DNA of 64,000 nt from Bacteroidaceae bacterium (GTDB taxonomy: Bacteria > Bacteroidota > Bacteroidia > Bacteroidales > Bacteroidaceae): NCBI GenBank assembly GCA_017466325.1, contig JAFTUK010000034.1:38614-102613 (forward strand). The letters run 5' to 3'. The notes beneath the pieces are model-generated. The model did not search any database and was not told the origin of the DNA. It saw only the letters and a program-made list of their open reading frames with translations. Below are positions 37,378-45,719 of the stretch, one piece after another. Within the stretch, counting starts at the first letter, position 1. The number at the start of each line of letters is the position of its first letter. A program made the position numbers and the translations under genes.

Positions 37378-37413
37378 AAAAAAGAGCGCCGATTCTCACG
37401 AACCAAGCGCCCT
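37378..37413 (-). terminator. Intrinsic terminator of the candidate small RNA
   Basis: On the minus strand: AGGGCGC paired with GCGCTCT (one G-U), an inner stem GGTTC/GAATC closed by a GTGA tetraloop, then six T. This has every element of a Rho-independent terminator, and its orientation is minus. Confidence 0.85.
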
Positions 37414-37436
37414 TCACACCATGACTAATGTTATGA

Positions 37437-37499
37437 TTAATCTCTCAAACTTCTACTTTTAATTCCTGAAATCAATCTTGGTTTCTTTACCTTAAACAT
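37437..37499 (-). CDS. Possible 20-residue basic peptide inside the candidate small RNA
   Basis: ATG to TAA gives MFKVKKPRLISGIKSRSLRD, 8 of 20 residues Lys/Arg. No Shine-Dalgarno is visible, which is not decisive in Bacteroidota. I do not recognise it; it may be a real micro-protein, a leader peptide, or chance. Confidence 0.25.
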   Translation of the reverse strand: MFKVKKPRLISGIKSRSLRD

Positions 37500-37606
37500 G
37501 TATCAGTTGAGTGGTGTTAACCTAAACAAACTTAACCTAATCTAATATCATGAAAAACCTAAAACAATTTCTCTTTTCTATTATGCGTTCCTCTCGGAAG
37601 GCATTG

Positions 37607-37636
37607 CAAAGGTACGGCTTTTTATGATATACGCAA
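37607..37636 (-). promoter_or_regulatory. Consensus promoter of the candidate small RNA
   Basis: Minus strand TTG at 37636-37634, exactly 19 nt, TACCTTTG at 37614-37607: an almost ideal Bacteroidota promoter. Confidence 0.7.
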
Positions 37637-37741
37637 TAGTGACAGCATAATAATTGTGCAAAAAACACTTATTTGTTGATTTATGTCAAAACGCGTTGAC
37701 GGAAATCAAAGTGTTACAGGGGAATCATACTGTCAGTCAAA

Positions 37742-37785
37742 GCAATAATCCCAAAGCGGTCAATGGACTGTCACACACTAATGTG
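37742..37785 (+). repeat. Diverged copy of the 31877 hairpin left arm and loop
   Basis: ATAATCCCAAAGCGGTCA and the following CTGT...CACTAATG align without gaps to 31877-31919. The complementary right arm is missing here, so the hairpin is lost. Confidence 0.55.
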
Positions 37786-37848
37786 GCCACCTTTTTGTCA
37801 TCCCGTTTCGTCACTTATCGACTACAAATGAACCCCTTTGCACCCTCT

Positions 37849-37943
37849 CTGCCAGTACTCCCGTGAGAGTACTGCAGTTTCCCCGCGAGAGTACTGCAAT
37901 ACTCCCACAAGAGTACTGGAACATGACTGGGAAACACTGGCAG
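37849..37943. repeat. 22-nt-period palindromic tandem array (array 2)
   Basis: Four consecutive 22-nt units at 37854-37875, 37876-37897, 37898-37919 and 37920-37941. Units 1-3 share GAGTACTG at the same offset, and unit 1 is itself an inverted repeat (AGTACTC...GAGTACT). The block is bracketed by CTGCCAGT (37849-37856) and ACTGGCAG (37936-37943). It lies downstream of the GH2 gene stop. Confidence 0.7.
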
Positions 37944-38018
37944 ATGCTTAACATCAAAAAGCGGCAACACGAAAATACCTCGCATTGCCGCCACTCAACT
38001 ATATAACCAAAAACAAAC

Positions 38019-40487
38019 TTATTCTACTGAGATTTCCATGGTGGAGGATATGCTGCCAGAGGTGGCCGTCACCCTTATCTTTCCGGGCTGAACCGAAGAC
38101 TGCACCACCAGTACCAGTTGGCCGTGGAACAACTGCATCTCCGAGCCGAGGAAGGATTCCAGCGAAGTTGGGTCGCCGTTGCACAGGCCACGCAATGTGC
38201 CTGCACCGCTGACATTAAAGGAGACCTTGTCCGACGCATCGGGGCACAGAGTGCCCTTTGAATCCCGCATGCTTACGGTGATGAAGGCAAGGTCGTCTCC
38301 TCCTGCTTTTATAACACTACGGTCAGCCTCCAGTTTCAGCTTTGTCGGGGCACCTGCCGTGTGCATTGTCTTCTCCATGGCAGGACGGCCATCTGCATCG
38401 TAGGCCACCACACGCAGTTCGCCAGGCTCATACTTCACGGCATCCCATATCAGACGGTAACGGCAGAGCAGGCCTTTTGTCTCTACAAGTTTTTTTGTCT
38501 GTTCGGCAGTGCCGGAGGGGATGGTATAGGGTTGTTTCTTCTGTCGTCCAAGGCTACGGCCGTTCAAGAACAGTTCTGCCTCGGGAAAGTCCGTGTAGAC
38601 CATCACGGGGACTTCATCGCCTCGCTTCCAGTTCCAGTGAGGAAGGATGTGCAGGGTATGGTCCTTCCGGTTCCATTGCGAGCGGTAGAGATAATACCTG
38701 TCCTTGGGCAGACCGGCCAGGTCGCAGATGCCGAAATAACTGCTACGGCTAGGCCAATACTCGTCGTAGGGGGTAGGTTCGCCAAGGTAGTCAAAGCCCG
38801 TCCACACGAACTGTCCCATGGTCCACGGACGGTCGTCCATCATTATGAAGTCAGCCTCGGGCAGGTTGCTCCAATAGCAGAAGTCGGTGTCGTAGGAAGA
38901 ACACTGGGCTTCCAAGGGGAAACCGCCTGATGTCACCGCCTTTGCCTCACGCGGAGAGGAGCAAGATATGTCGTACACTCCACGGGAAGAAACGGTACTG
39001 GCACTCTCGCTGCCGAGCAGTACCTTCTGGGGCAACTGGGATATGCTCTGGTCGAACTTATGCACACGGTAGTTGAAACCAGCCACGTCCATCACCTGTG
39101 CAAAGCCGCTCTTCAATGAAGCCTCGGCCTTGTCCATACCCTGCGTAACCGGTCGTGTGGGGTCCAGACGGTGGCAGATGTCCTGAAGCCAACGGCTCAA
39201 CTGACGTCCCTGCACGCTCCACTGCTCCGGAATCTCGTTGCCGATGCTCCACATCACTATACTGGGATGGTTGCGGTGGCACAGGATAAGGTTGGTCATG
39301 TCGCGCTCGGCCCAGTCCCTGAAATGCAGGGCATAGCCGTTCTTGCACTTGGGATAGAGCCACATGTCGAAACTCTCTGCCATGACCATCATACCCATGG
39401 AGTCGCACACCTCCATCTGCATGGTGGAGGGCATATTGTGCGCCGTGCGGATGGCATCGCATCCCATGTCCTTCAATATGCGTATCTGACGTATGAGTGC
39501 CGCACGGTTGACAGCAGCGCCCAGGGGACCCAGGTCGTGATGCAGGCATACGCCCTGGAACTTCCTGAGTTTTCCGTTGAGATGGAAACCCTTGTCGTCA
39601 ACAAGGATTGTACGTACACCTACCTTGTTTGTCGTTTCGTCCACCGTCAGGCCGTCCACCGTCAGGCGTGTGCGCAACGTATATAGATAAGGTGTCTCCG
39701 GGCTCCACAGGCGGGCCTTGGACAATTTCAATTCCGTGGCACAGTTGCCCAAGGCATCCAAAGCCTCCTCGCTACGGGCCACACAACGTCCCTCGGCATC
39801 AAGCAGGGCATATTCCACACGGGCCTGCGAATAACGGTGCTCCAGTCCCTCAATACGGTTGCTTACGGCCAGCACTGCCTTCCTGCCCTCTCCCTTTGCC
39901 ATTGTGGTGCGGATAAAAGTCCCCCAGTCACGGATATGCGCTTCGGAAGAAAGCGTAAGCCACACCGGACGGTAAAGGCCACCGCCGGGATACCAGCGAC
40001 TGCTCTCCTCCACGTTGTTCAGAGTCACCTCTATCGTATTGCACTGACCGGCCTTGAGGTATGGCGTGGCATCTATCTGGAAAGCATTATAGCCATACAC
40101 CCAGCGTCCTGCCTCCTGTCCGTTTATGCAGACAACAGGTTCTGCCATTGCCCCGTCAAAGTGGAGCATGGCATGCCCATAACCCTCCGGAACTACAAGT
40201 TCGGTACGGTAGAAACCCTTGCCTATCCATGGCAGGCCACCAGAACGTCCGCTTTTCTCCGTGGCAACCTTCTCGCCGTTCTGCTCTATGGCCACAAACT
40301 GCAGGTCCCACTTCCTGTCGAACGGACCTCCTATGGCCCAGTCATGCGGAATACGTACGGAATGCCATGTCTGCCTGTCGCGCGAGAACTGCCAATCGCG
40401 GATGTCCAGAACTGTGCGCTGGGCATGGGCCTGAGCAAACAGGCAAAGGCATAGCCACATAATCAGAGAACGGAACTTCATCAACAT
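38019..40487 (-). CDS. Glycoside hydrolase family 2 beta-galactosidase
   Basis: 822 residues with a signal peptide ending 'CLFAQAHAQ'. GH2 sandwich domain, Ig-like domain and (beta/alpha)8 barrel in order: 'VRIPHDWAIGGPFDR' (about 43-57), 'GVCLHHDLGPLGAAVN', acid/base Glu in 'MWSIGNEIPEQW' and nucleophile Glu in 'LLGSESASTVSSRGVY'. The C-terminal part has the DUF4982-like and Ig-like domains common in Bacteroidota GH2 enzymes. Predicted periplasmic exo-enzyme that removes beta-galactose, here most likely from galactooligosaccharides made by the neighbouring GH53 enzyme (17 bp upstream). Starts at MLM or the internal MKF are both possible. Confidence 0.92.
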   Translation of the reverse strand: MLMKFRSLIMWLCLCLFAQAHAQRTVLDIRDWQFSRDRQTWHSVRIPHDWAIGGPFDRKWDLQFVAIEQNGEKVATEKSGRSGGLPWIGKGFYRTELVVPEGYGHAMLHFDGAMAEPVVCINGQEAGRWVYGYNAFQIDATPYLKAGQCNTIEVTLNNVEESSRWYPGGGLYRPVWLTLSSEAHIRDWGTFIRTTMAKGEGRKAVLAVSNRIEGLEHRYSQARVEYALLDAEGRCVARSEEALDALGNCATELKLSKARLWSPETPYLYTLRTRLTVDGLTVDETTNKVGVRTILVDDKGFHLNGKLRKFQGVCLHHDLGPLGAAVNRAALIRQIRILKDMGCDAIRTAHNMPSTMQMEVCDSMGMMVMAESFDMWLYPKCKNGYALHFRDWAERDMTNLILCHRNHPSIVMWSIGNEIPEQWSVQGRQLSRWLQDICHRLDPTRPVTQGMDKAEASLKSGFAQVMDVAGFNYRVHKFDQSISQLPQKVLLGSESASTVSSRGVYDISCSSPREAKAVTSGGFPLEAQCSSYDTDFCYWSNLPEADFIMMDDRPWTMGQFVWTGFDYLGEPTPYDEYWPSRSSYFGICDLAGLPKDRYYLYRSQWNRKDHTLHILPHWNWKRGDEVPVMVYTDFPEAELFLNGRSLGRQKKQPYTIPSGTAEQTKKLVETKGLLCRYRLIWDAVKYEPGELRVVAYDADGRPAMEKTMHTAGAPTKLKLEADRSVIKAGGDDLAFITVSMRDSKGTLCPDASDKVSFNVSGAGTLRGLCNGDPTSLESFLGSEMQLFHGQLVLVVQSSVQPGKIRVTATSGSISSTMEISVE

Positions 40488-40504
40488 AACGGTTCTGGAT
40501 ATTG

Positions 40505-41806
40505 TTACTTTTCTTTACACAGGAACTTCTCATTGCCACGGATATAGGCGCCGTGTTCGGGTACGGCATACAGGCGCCGCCCACCCATGTCGTAAATCTT
40601 GTCGGTACTGCATGCACCCGACGGCGTAATGTCCTTCACACCGGTAGTAGGGGCAAAAGCCTTGAAGGCATCAAGGGCTTCCCTGGAATTAAGGGCATGG
40701 GGACTGTTGCCGTTGGTCCACAGTCCGCGGTTTAGCCAACCGTTCTGCACCACGGCATTCTTGCCGTTGCCGCACTCTTCAGGAAACCAATAGTACAGAG
40801 CCTTTACATCAAGGGAATTCAAGGTTTTCACCAGGTCATGCAGGAACATGGTCTGGCCCTCCTTGGTAAACTCCCAGTCCTTACACACGGCATCCGACGG
40901 TCCCCACTGGTAATTGTAGGCAGTTTCCACAAGGTGGATGTCCTTTCCAGGCAGGGCTTGTCTCAGTGTCTTTACCGTTGAGGACAAAGTATTGAGGTCG
41001 CCATGCCAGAAGGGATAATAACTCAATCCAATGATGTCGTAATCCGTGAAACCGGCCTTGGCAACCCACTCATAGAAATTCCTTGCCCACTCGGGCTCGC
41101 CACTTCGTTCTATATGCAGGATGATGCGTGCCTCCTTGGCATCAGAGGCACGGACACCCTCTGCCGCAGCACCGAGCAAGGATGCCAGACGGACAATCTG
41201 CGCCTCCTGCTTCTCGTAGGAGAACCATTGCGGATCCAGGTAGATTACGTGCCTGCTCTTGTCCTTGGCGGAGAGGTTGTCCCACAACATACCGTAACTG
41301 ACCTCGTTGCCTATCTGCACATAGTCGGGCGTGGCTCCGGCCGCCACCAGGGCATCTATGCTCTCTGTAGTATAGGCACGCACCTTGTCTGCCAAGGCAT
41401 TGGTGGCGGTATTCTTGCCCATGTTCCAGGACTGCGGTATCCATTGCTGGGCAGGGTCTGTCCATGTGTCGCTGTAGAATATGTCCAGCAGGAACAGCAT
41501 TCCGGCCTCCTTTATGCGTCGGCCAAGTTGCTTCACATACTCCAAGTCCTGGCACGTACCGGGGTCGCTGTCCTGTGTCGGGTCAACCATCAACCTTACA
41601 CGTGCAGCGGTCCAACCGGCCTCGTCATGCAGGAACGTTATCAGGTCGGGGATGACATTGCCATCGGCATCCAGCCACTGGTCCCCGGCCTGCTCGTATG
41701 CAGGTATCAGCGATATGTCGCCACCTACCACACGGTCCTCGGCACTGCAAATGAAAGATATGCAACACAGTGCCAACAGTGCATACAGTCTTCCCGTCTT
41801 GGACAT
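40505..41806 (-). CDS. Arabinogalactan endo-beta-1,4-galactanase, GH53
   Basis: 433 residues with a signal peptide ending near 'FICSAEDRVVGGD'. Cuts beta-1,4-galactan, the side chain of pectin. Catalytic acid/base Glu is in 'YVQIGNEVSYGMLW' (about 159-172) and the nucleophile Glu in 'IHLVETAYNYQW'; 'AARVRLMVDP' and 'DIIGLSYYPFWHG' are family-typical. The last ~40 residues ('IYDMGGRRLYAVPEHGAYIRG') resemble the C-terminal sorting-type tails of secreted Bacteroidota proteins and are similar to the tail of the amylase at 47110. It starts 11 bp after the pullulanase stop. Confidence 0.93.
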   Translation of the reverse strand: MSKTGRLYALLALCCISFICSAEDRVVGGDISLIPAYEQAGDQWLDADGNVIPDLITFLHDEAGWTAARVRLMVDPTQDSDPGTCQDLEYVKQLGRRIKEAGMLFLLDIFYSDTWTDPAQQWIPQSWNMGKNTATNALADKVRAYTTESIDALVAAGATPDYVQIGNEVSYGMLWDNLSAKDKSRHVIYLDPQWFSYEKQEAQIVRLASLLGAAAEGVRASDAKEARIILHIERSGEPEWARNFYEWVAKAGFTDYDIIGLSYYPFWHGDLNTLSSTVKTLRQALPGKDIHLVETAYNYQWGPSDAVCKDWEFTKEGQTMFLHDLVKTLNSLDVKALYYWFPEECGNGKNAVVQNGWLNRGLWTNGNSPHALNSREALDAFKAFAPTTGVKDITPSGACSTDKIYDMGGRRLYAVPEHGAYIRGNEKFLCKEK

Positions 41807-41817
41807 AGCCTTAGGTT

Positions 41818-43767
41818 TTATTCGGTCTTGTATATTATCAGGGCAGATTGCGGAGCAACGGTAACCTTGCCTCCGTGCATCTTGCCCAGGCCGTCAGCAC
41901 ATACCATGCCGTCGTGGCACACCACGGTGTAAAGTCCCTCGGGAACGTTGACCTGCTGGGGAGTTTTGTTGCTGTTCATCACGCATACAATCTCTTTCCA
42001 TGTGTCACCTACGGCGGCACCGTTCAGTGTGAAGGCTATCACACAGGACGGGGCTTCCAGGAAACGGAGGTTCTGGCGCACCAGGGCGGCATCGCCCATA
42101 CGGAAAGCCTTGTGCTGCTTGCGAATGTCTATCAGCCCACGGTAGTACATGAACAGTTCGGGGTGTTCCATCAGGCGTGACCAGTCTATCTGGTTGATGG
42201 AGTCGGGCTGGTTGTAACTGTTGTGCACACCCTTCTTGTCGCGGAAAGCCTCCTCGCCTGCCCACAGGAAGGGAACACCCTGCGAGGTCAGAACAAAGGT
42301 CTGTGCCAACTGGCTCAGACGTACCACCTCCTTGTCGGAAATGCCTGGGATGCTGGTACGCAGACGGTCCACCAGACTCATATCGTCGTGACAACTCACA
42401 TAACTTACGTGCTGTGAAGGCTGTGCTGCCCAGGCTGCCTTGCTGTAGTTCACCTTGGACATATCCACGCCATTGTGGGCAATGCCGCCAACAATGCCGA
42501 ACTTCACGCTCTCCTCGTGCCCTGCCTTGCCGGCAAGATAGGCAGACTGCGTGTCGTCCGAGAAGGGACCGCGCAGTGCATCGCGCATCTCATCGGCAAA
42601 CGCACCGATGCCGGGCATGCGGTAGGTGTGCGCCTTCATGGCACACAGGTTATAGTCGATGGCAGGAGAACCGGCGGCCCAACCTTCACCATAGATGGTG
42701 ATGGAAGGGTCTATCTTGTCCAGTTCCTTGCGTATGAGATTCATGGTCTCTATGTCGTGGATACCCATCAGGTCGAAGCGGAAACCGTCTATGTGGTACT
42801 CCTCCACCCAATAGCGGACGCTCTCAAGCATGAAGCGGCGCATCAGCGGACGCTCGCTGGCCGTCTCGTTGCCACAACCCGAAGCGTTGGCATAGTCTCC
42901 GCCCGTAGTGCCTATGTCGCCACTGGCACCCTGTCCGGGAGCGGTCTTGCGATAGTAGTAGTCGGGGTAGGTCAGTTGGAAGTTGCTGCCGTCTATGTTC
43001 ATGCAATGGTTATACACCACATCCAGGATAACACGGATGCCGGCATCGTGCAATGCCTGCACCATCTGCTTGAATTCGCGTATCCTCACCTCCGGAGTCC
43101 TTGCATCGGTACTGTAACTTCCCTCGGGCACATTGTAGTTTAAGGGATCGTAACCCCAGTTGTACTGAGGTTTCTCCGGCTGGGACTCGTCCACGGTAAA
43201 GTAGTCGTAACTGGGCAGAATCTGCACGGCATTAACGCCCAATGTCTTCAGGTACCATATATTGTGCGGTTCCGTCAGGGCAAGGAACTTGCCGGGATAA
43301 CGGCTCTTGCTGGAGGGATGTATGCTGAAATCGCGATGGTGCATCTCGTACACAACCATGTCCGAGGCATTCTCCAGCCTTGGGCGCACATCCCTGTCCC
43401 AACCCTCGGGGTCGGTATCTTCCATCCTGACAATGGCAGCACGCTTTCCGTTCACGCCCACTGCCTTGGCAAAAGTACCGGGGCACTCGCCGCGACCTAT
43501 GTCGAAGGTATAGAAATGCCCTGCCCAATCACCCTTCAGACTTGCACGCCAACGGTCCAGACCATTGCGTCTCATCTTCAGCACATGCACGGGTTTCACG
43601 GCATCGGCACTCTGGTATATCCTCACCTTCACAGAACGCACGCTGCTGGGGGCGTTCAGGTTGAAGACGCACTCTTCCTTGCTGTACTGCAACTCGTCAA
43701 ACTTATCTTGGGCAAACACACTCATGCCTATTATCCAAAGTAGTAATAAAAGAAAATGTCTTTTCAT
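41818..43767 (-). CDS. Type I pullulanase, GH13
   Basis: 649 residues with a signal peptide 'LLWIIGMSVFAQ'. Debranching enzyme for alpha-1,6 bonds of pullulan and branched starch fragments. The type I marker 'YNWGYDPLNYNVPEG' is present (about 203-217). GH13 sites: 'VILDVVYNH', nucleophile Asp in 'DGFRFDLMGIHD', acid/base Glu in 'IYGEGW' and the transition-state Asp in 'VSCHDDMSL'. An N-terminal CBM48-like region precedes the barrel. It belongs to the sus operon between GH77 and GH53. Confidence 0.94.
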   Translation of the reverse strand: MKRHFLLLLLWIIGMSVFAQDKFDELQYSKEECVFNLNAPSSVRSVKVRIYQSADAVKPVHVLKMRRNGLDRWRASLKGDWAGHFYTFDIGRGECPGTFAKAVGVNGKRAAIVRMEDTDPEGWDRDVRPRLENASDMVVYEMHHRDFSIHPSSKSRYPGKFLALTEPHNIWYLKTLGVNAVQILPSYDYFTVDESQPEKPQYNWGYDPLNYNVPEGSYSTDARTPEVRIREFKQMVQALHDAGIRVILDVVYNHCMNIDGSNFQLTYPDYYYRKTAPGQGASGDIGTTGGDYANASGCGNETASERPLMRRFMLESVRYWVEEYHIDGFRFDLMGIHDIETMNLIRKELDKIDPSITIYGEGWAAGSPAIDYNLCAMKAHTYRMPGIGAFADEMRDALRGPFSDDTQSAYLAGKAGHEESVKFGIVGGIAHNGVDMSKVNYSKAAWAAQPSQHVSYVSCHDDMSLVDRLRTSIPGISDKEVVRLSQLAQTFVLTSQGVPFLWAGEEAFRDKKGVHNSYNQPDSINQIDWSRLMEHPELFMYYRGLIDIRKQHKAFRMGDAALVRQNLRFLEAPSCVIAFTLNGAAVGDTWKEIVCVMNSNKTPQQVNVPEGLYTVVCHDGMVCADGLGKMHGGKVTVAPQSALIIYKTE

Positions 43768-43808
43768 CTGTAAACCTCCTGTATCGTTTTAGAGAGCGGT
43801 CACGGATA

Positions 43809-45716
43809 TTACCTGCCGCTCTGGAATATCATGCCGGTTATCTGGGTATTGAACTCGATGGCCTCCATCAGATCCTCTATATTCAGGTGCATGCGGTAGC
43901 GCCAGTAGTGACGGGGATTGGCTGGGATGTTGATGCGTTCCGCTCCGGCCTCGGGCAGGCGCATACGTTCGTTGCATGCGAGCCAGTCCTGGAGGGTAAG
44001 GATGCACAGGGCCGAGGGGCAGTTGAGATGGCGCTGCAACATGTCCTGAGCCAGCCATCCCGGCATGGGATGGGGTGCAGCGCCTTCGTAACCGAGATAC
44101 TCGTTATAGAAACTCTGTATCATGGCATAGTCCTCGTCCCACCACATGCGCATGGTGGCGCTGTCATGACTGGAAATGGTGCAAACGCTGCGCCATGGAT
44201 TGCGGTCCAGTATGCCGAAGCGCACACTGCTGTCCTTGGGCATGGAAATGAGTTCCAGCGACAGTATCTGCAACTGGTTCAGCACCCAAGGCACACAATC
44301 GGGCACCATGCCCAGGTCCTCGGCGCAAACCAGCATGTCGGTGGCATCGACAAGCAGAGGCAGTTTCTTCATGGCCTCCTCATACCAGAACTGGTTGTTG
44401 CGGCGATAGAAGTAGTCGTTGTACAGACGGTTGAAGTTATCCTTATCATGTTGCCACAGTGTTTCGTATGCAGTATCGTTCTGCACTGCAATACGCGGAT
44501 GGTATAGGTGTGGGTTCTTGTGGTCGCGTACAAAGAGGACATTGCGTATCAGGGCATACAGGCCGTTTGTCAGTTCTGCATCCAGAGCCATCGCCTCCAC
44601 CTTGCGTTCCGTGTCGCATTCTGCCTTCAGCGACCAGATGTCGTCGTGCTCATGAACCAGGAAGCGTTGTTTCACCTCGTCCGCACGATTGCCGAAGATT
44701 CTGTCCAGCACCCAATCGGCAATGAAGGGACGTGTCATGAAGTCCTCGCTGAGGTACAGGCCATAGCCGTTGATTTCCTCCATGCTCATGGCCAGAGAGG
44801 GCTGGAACTGTCCCAGCAGGCCGCCCACGGCATGCACGGGTATTTCCCAAATGCGGAAGAAACCCAGCACGTGGTCTATGCGGTAGGCATCGAAGTAGCG
44901 TGCCATGTTCTGGAAACGCCGTATCCACCACTGGCAACCGTCCTTTATCATCTCGTCCCAGTTGTAGGTGGGGAAACCCCAGTTCTGGCCGTCGGCGCTG
45001 AAGTTGTCGGGGGGAGCGCCTGCTTGTCCGTTCATATTGAAGTAGCGTGGTTCCATCTCCACATCGCACCCATAGCGGTTCACGCCTATGGGTATGTCGC
45101 CCTTCAGCATCACGCCCAGTGTGCGTGCATGCTCGTGGGCAAGACGCATCTGGGTGTCCAGCACGAACTGCATGTAACGATAGAAATCGGAACTCACCGG
45201 AGCCTCATCGGGCCAAAGGCGTGCATCCCTGCGGATGCAGTAGTCGGCATAGCCTGTCAGCCAGAAGTCGGTTTCCTGCAGGAAAGTCTTGTAGGCCTTA
45301 GTGCGCTTCACCTTGGCAAACTCCTGCTTGAAGACGAGCAGGAGGTATTCCCTCTTGGCCTTGTTCACTGCCTCGTAGTCTATCTGTGGCAGGGCATTGA
45401 GTTCTGCCTGCAAGGCCTGGAAACGTGCCGTTGCTTCGCCGTCCTTCAGTGCAGGAAGTTGGCGCAGGTCGGCATACATGGGGTGAAGGGCATAGATGCT
45501 TATGGCGGAATATGGATAGGAGTCTACCCAAGTGCCCGATGATGTTGTATCGTTGATGGGCAGAATCTGCAGGATCTTCTGGCCTGTCTGTGCCACCCAT
45601 GTAATCATAAGTTTCAGGTCGCCGAAGTCGCCCACTCCGAAACTCCCTTTGCTACGGAGCGAGAATACGGGTATGGCACAACCTGCAATGCGTGTGCCCG
45701 GTTCGAGGTGTTTCAT
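43809..45716 (-). CDS. malQ: 4-alpha-glucanotransferase (amylomaltase), GH77
   Basis: 635 residues, no signal peptide, predicted cytoplasmic. Rebuilds maltooligosaccharides by moving glucan units and releasing glucose. Sites: 'GSFGVGDFGDLK' near the N-terminus, nucleophile Asp in 'FDAYRIDHVLGFFRIWEIP', acid/base Glu in 'LVCAEDLGMVP' and Asp in 'ISSHDSATMRMWW'. Many Bacteroidota GH77 proteins are about 900 residues with two N-terminal CBM20 starch-binding domains; this one starts directly at the catalytic domain. It starts 3 bp after the MFS gene stop, so the two are tightly coupled. Confidence 0.93.
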   Translation of the reverse strand: MKHLEPGTRIAGCAIPVFSLRSKGSFGVGDFGDLKLMITWVAQTGQKILQILPINDTTSSGTWVDSYPYSAISIYALHPMYADLRQLPALKDGEATARFQALQAELNALPQIDYEAVNKAKREYLLLVFKQEFAKVKRTKAYKTFLQETDFWLTGYADYCIRRDARLWPDEAPVSSDFYRYMQFVLDTQMRLAHEHARTLGVMLKGDIPIGVNRYGCDVEMEPRYFNMNGQAGAPPDNFSADGQNWGFPTYNWDEMIKDGCQWWIRRFQNMARYFDAYRIDHVLGFFRIWEIPVHAVGGLLGQFQPSLAMSMEEINGYGLYLSEDFMTRPFIADWVLDRIFGNRADEVKQRFLVHEHDDIWSLKAECDTERKVEAMALDAELTNGLYALIRNVLFVRDHKNPHLYHPRIAVQNDTAYETLWQHDKDNFNRLYNDYFYRRNNQFWYEEAMKKLPLLVDATDMLVCAEDLGMVPDCVPWVLNQLQILSLELISMPKDSSVRFGILDRNPWRSVCTISSHDSATMRMWWDEDYAMIQSFYNEYLGYEGAAPHPMPGWLAQDMLQRHLNCPSALCILTLQDWLACNERMRLPEAGAERINIPANPRHYWRYRMHLNIEDLMEAIEFNTQITGMIFQSGR

Positions 45717-45719
45717 GGT

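Larger units (their letters stand above)
37378..37601 (-). ncRNA. Candidate small RNA (promoter and terminator, no conventional gene)
   Basis: A consensus promoter (37607-37636) and an intrinsic terminator (37378-37413), both on the minus strand, bound a transcript of about 220 nt. It contains no protein gene of normal size. The 5' end can fold as TTCC-GAGA-GGAA (GNRA-type loop), and the middle repeats AGGTTAA/AGGTTTT motifs. The only notable frame inside is a 20-codon basic ORF at 37437-37499. It is separated from mutS by mutS's own promoter, so it is not a mutS leader. RNA class unknown. Confidence 0.55.

Noticed and set aside
37378-37601. Attenuator or leader of mutS
   Set aside because: mutS has a separate consensus promoter at 37286-37317 downstream of this terminator, so the unit is independent.
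37550-37627. 25-codon plus-strand ORF (MKNLKQFLFSIMR...)
   Set aside because: It runs antisense across the small RNA and its promoter; no plus-strand promoter or family similarity was recognised, so I treat it as chance.
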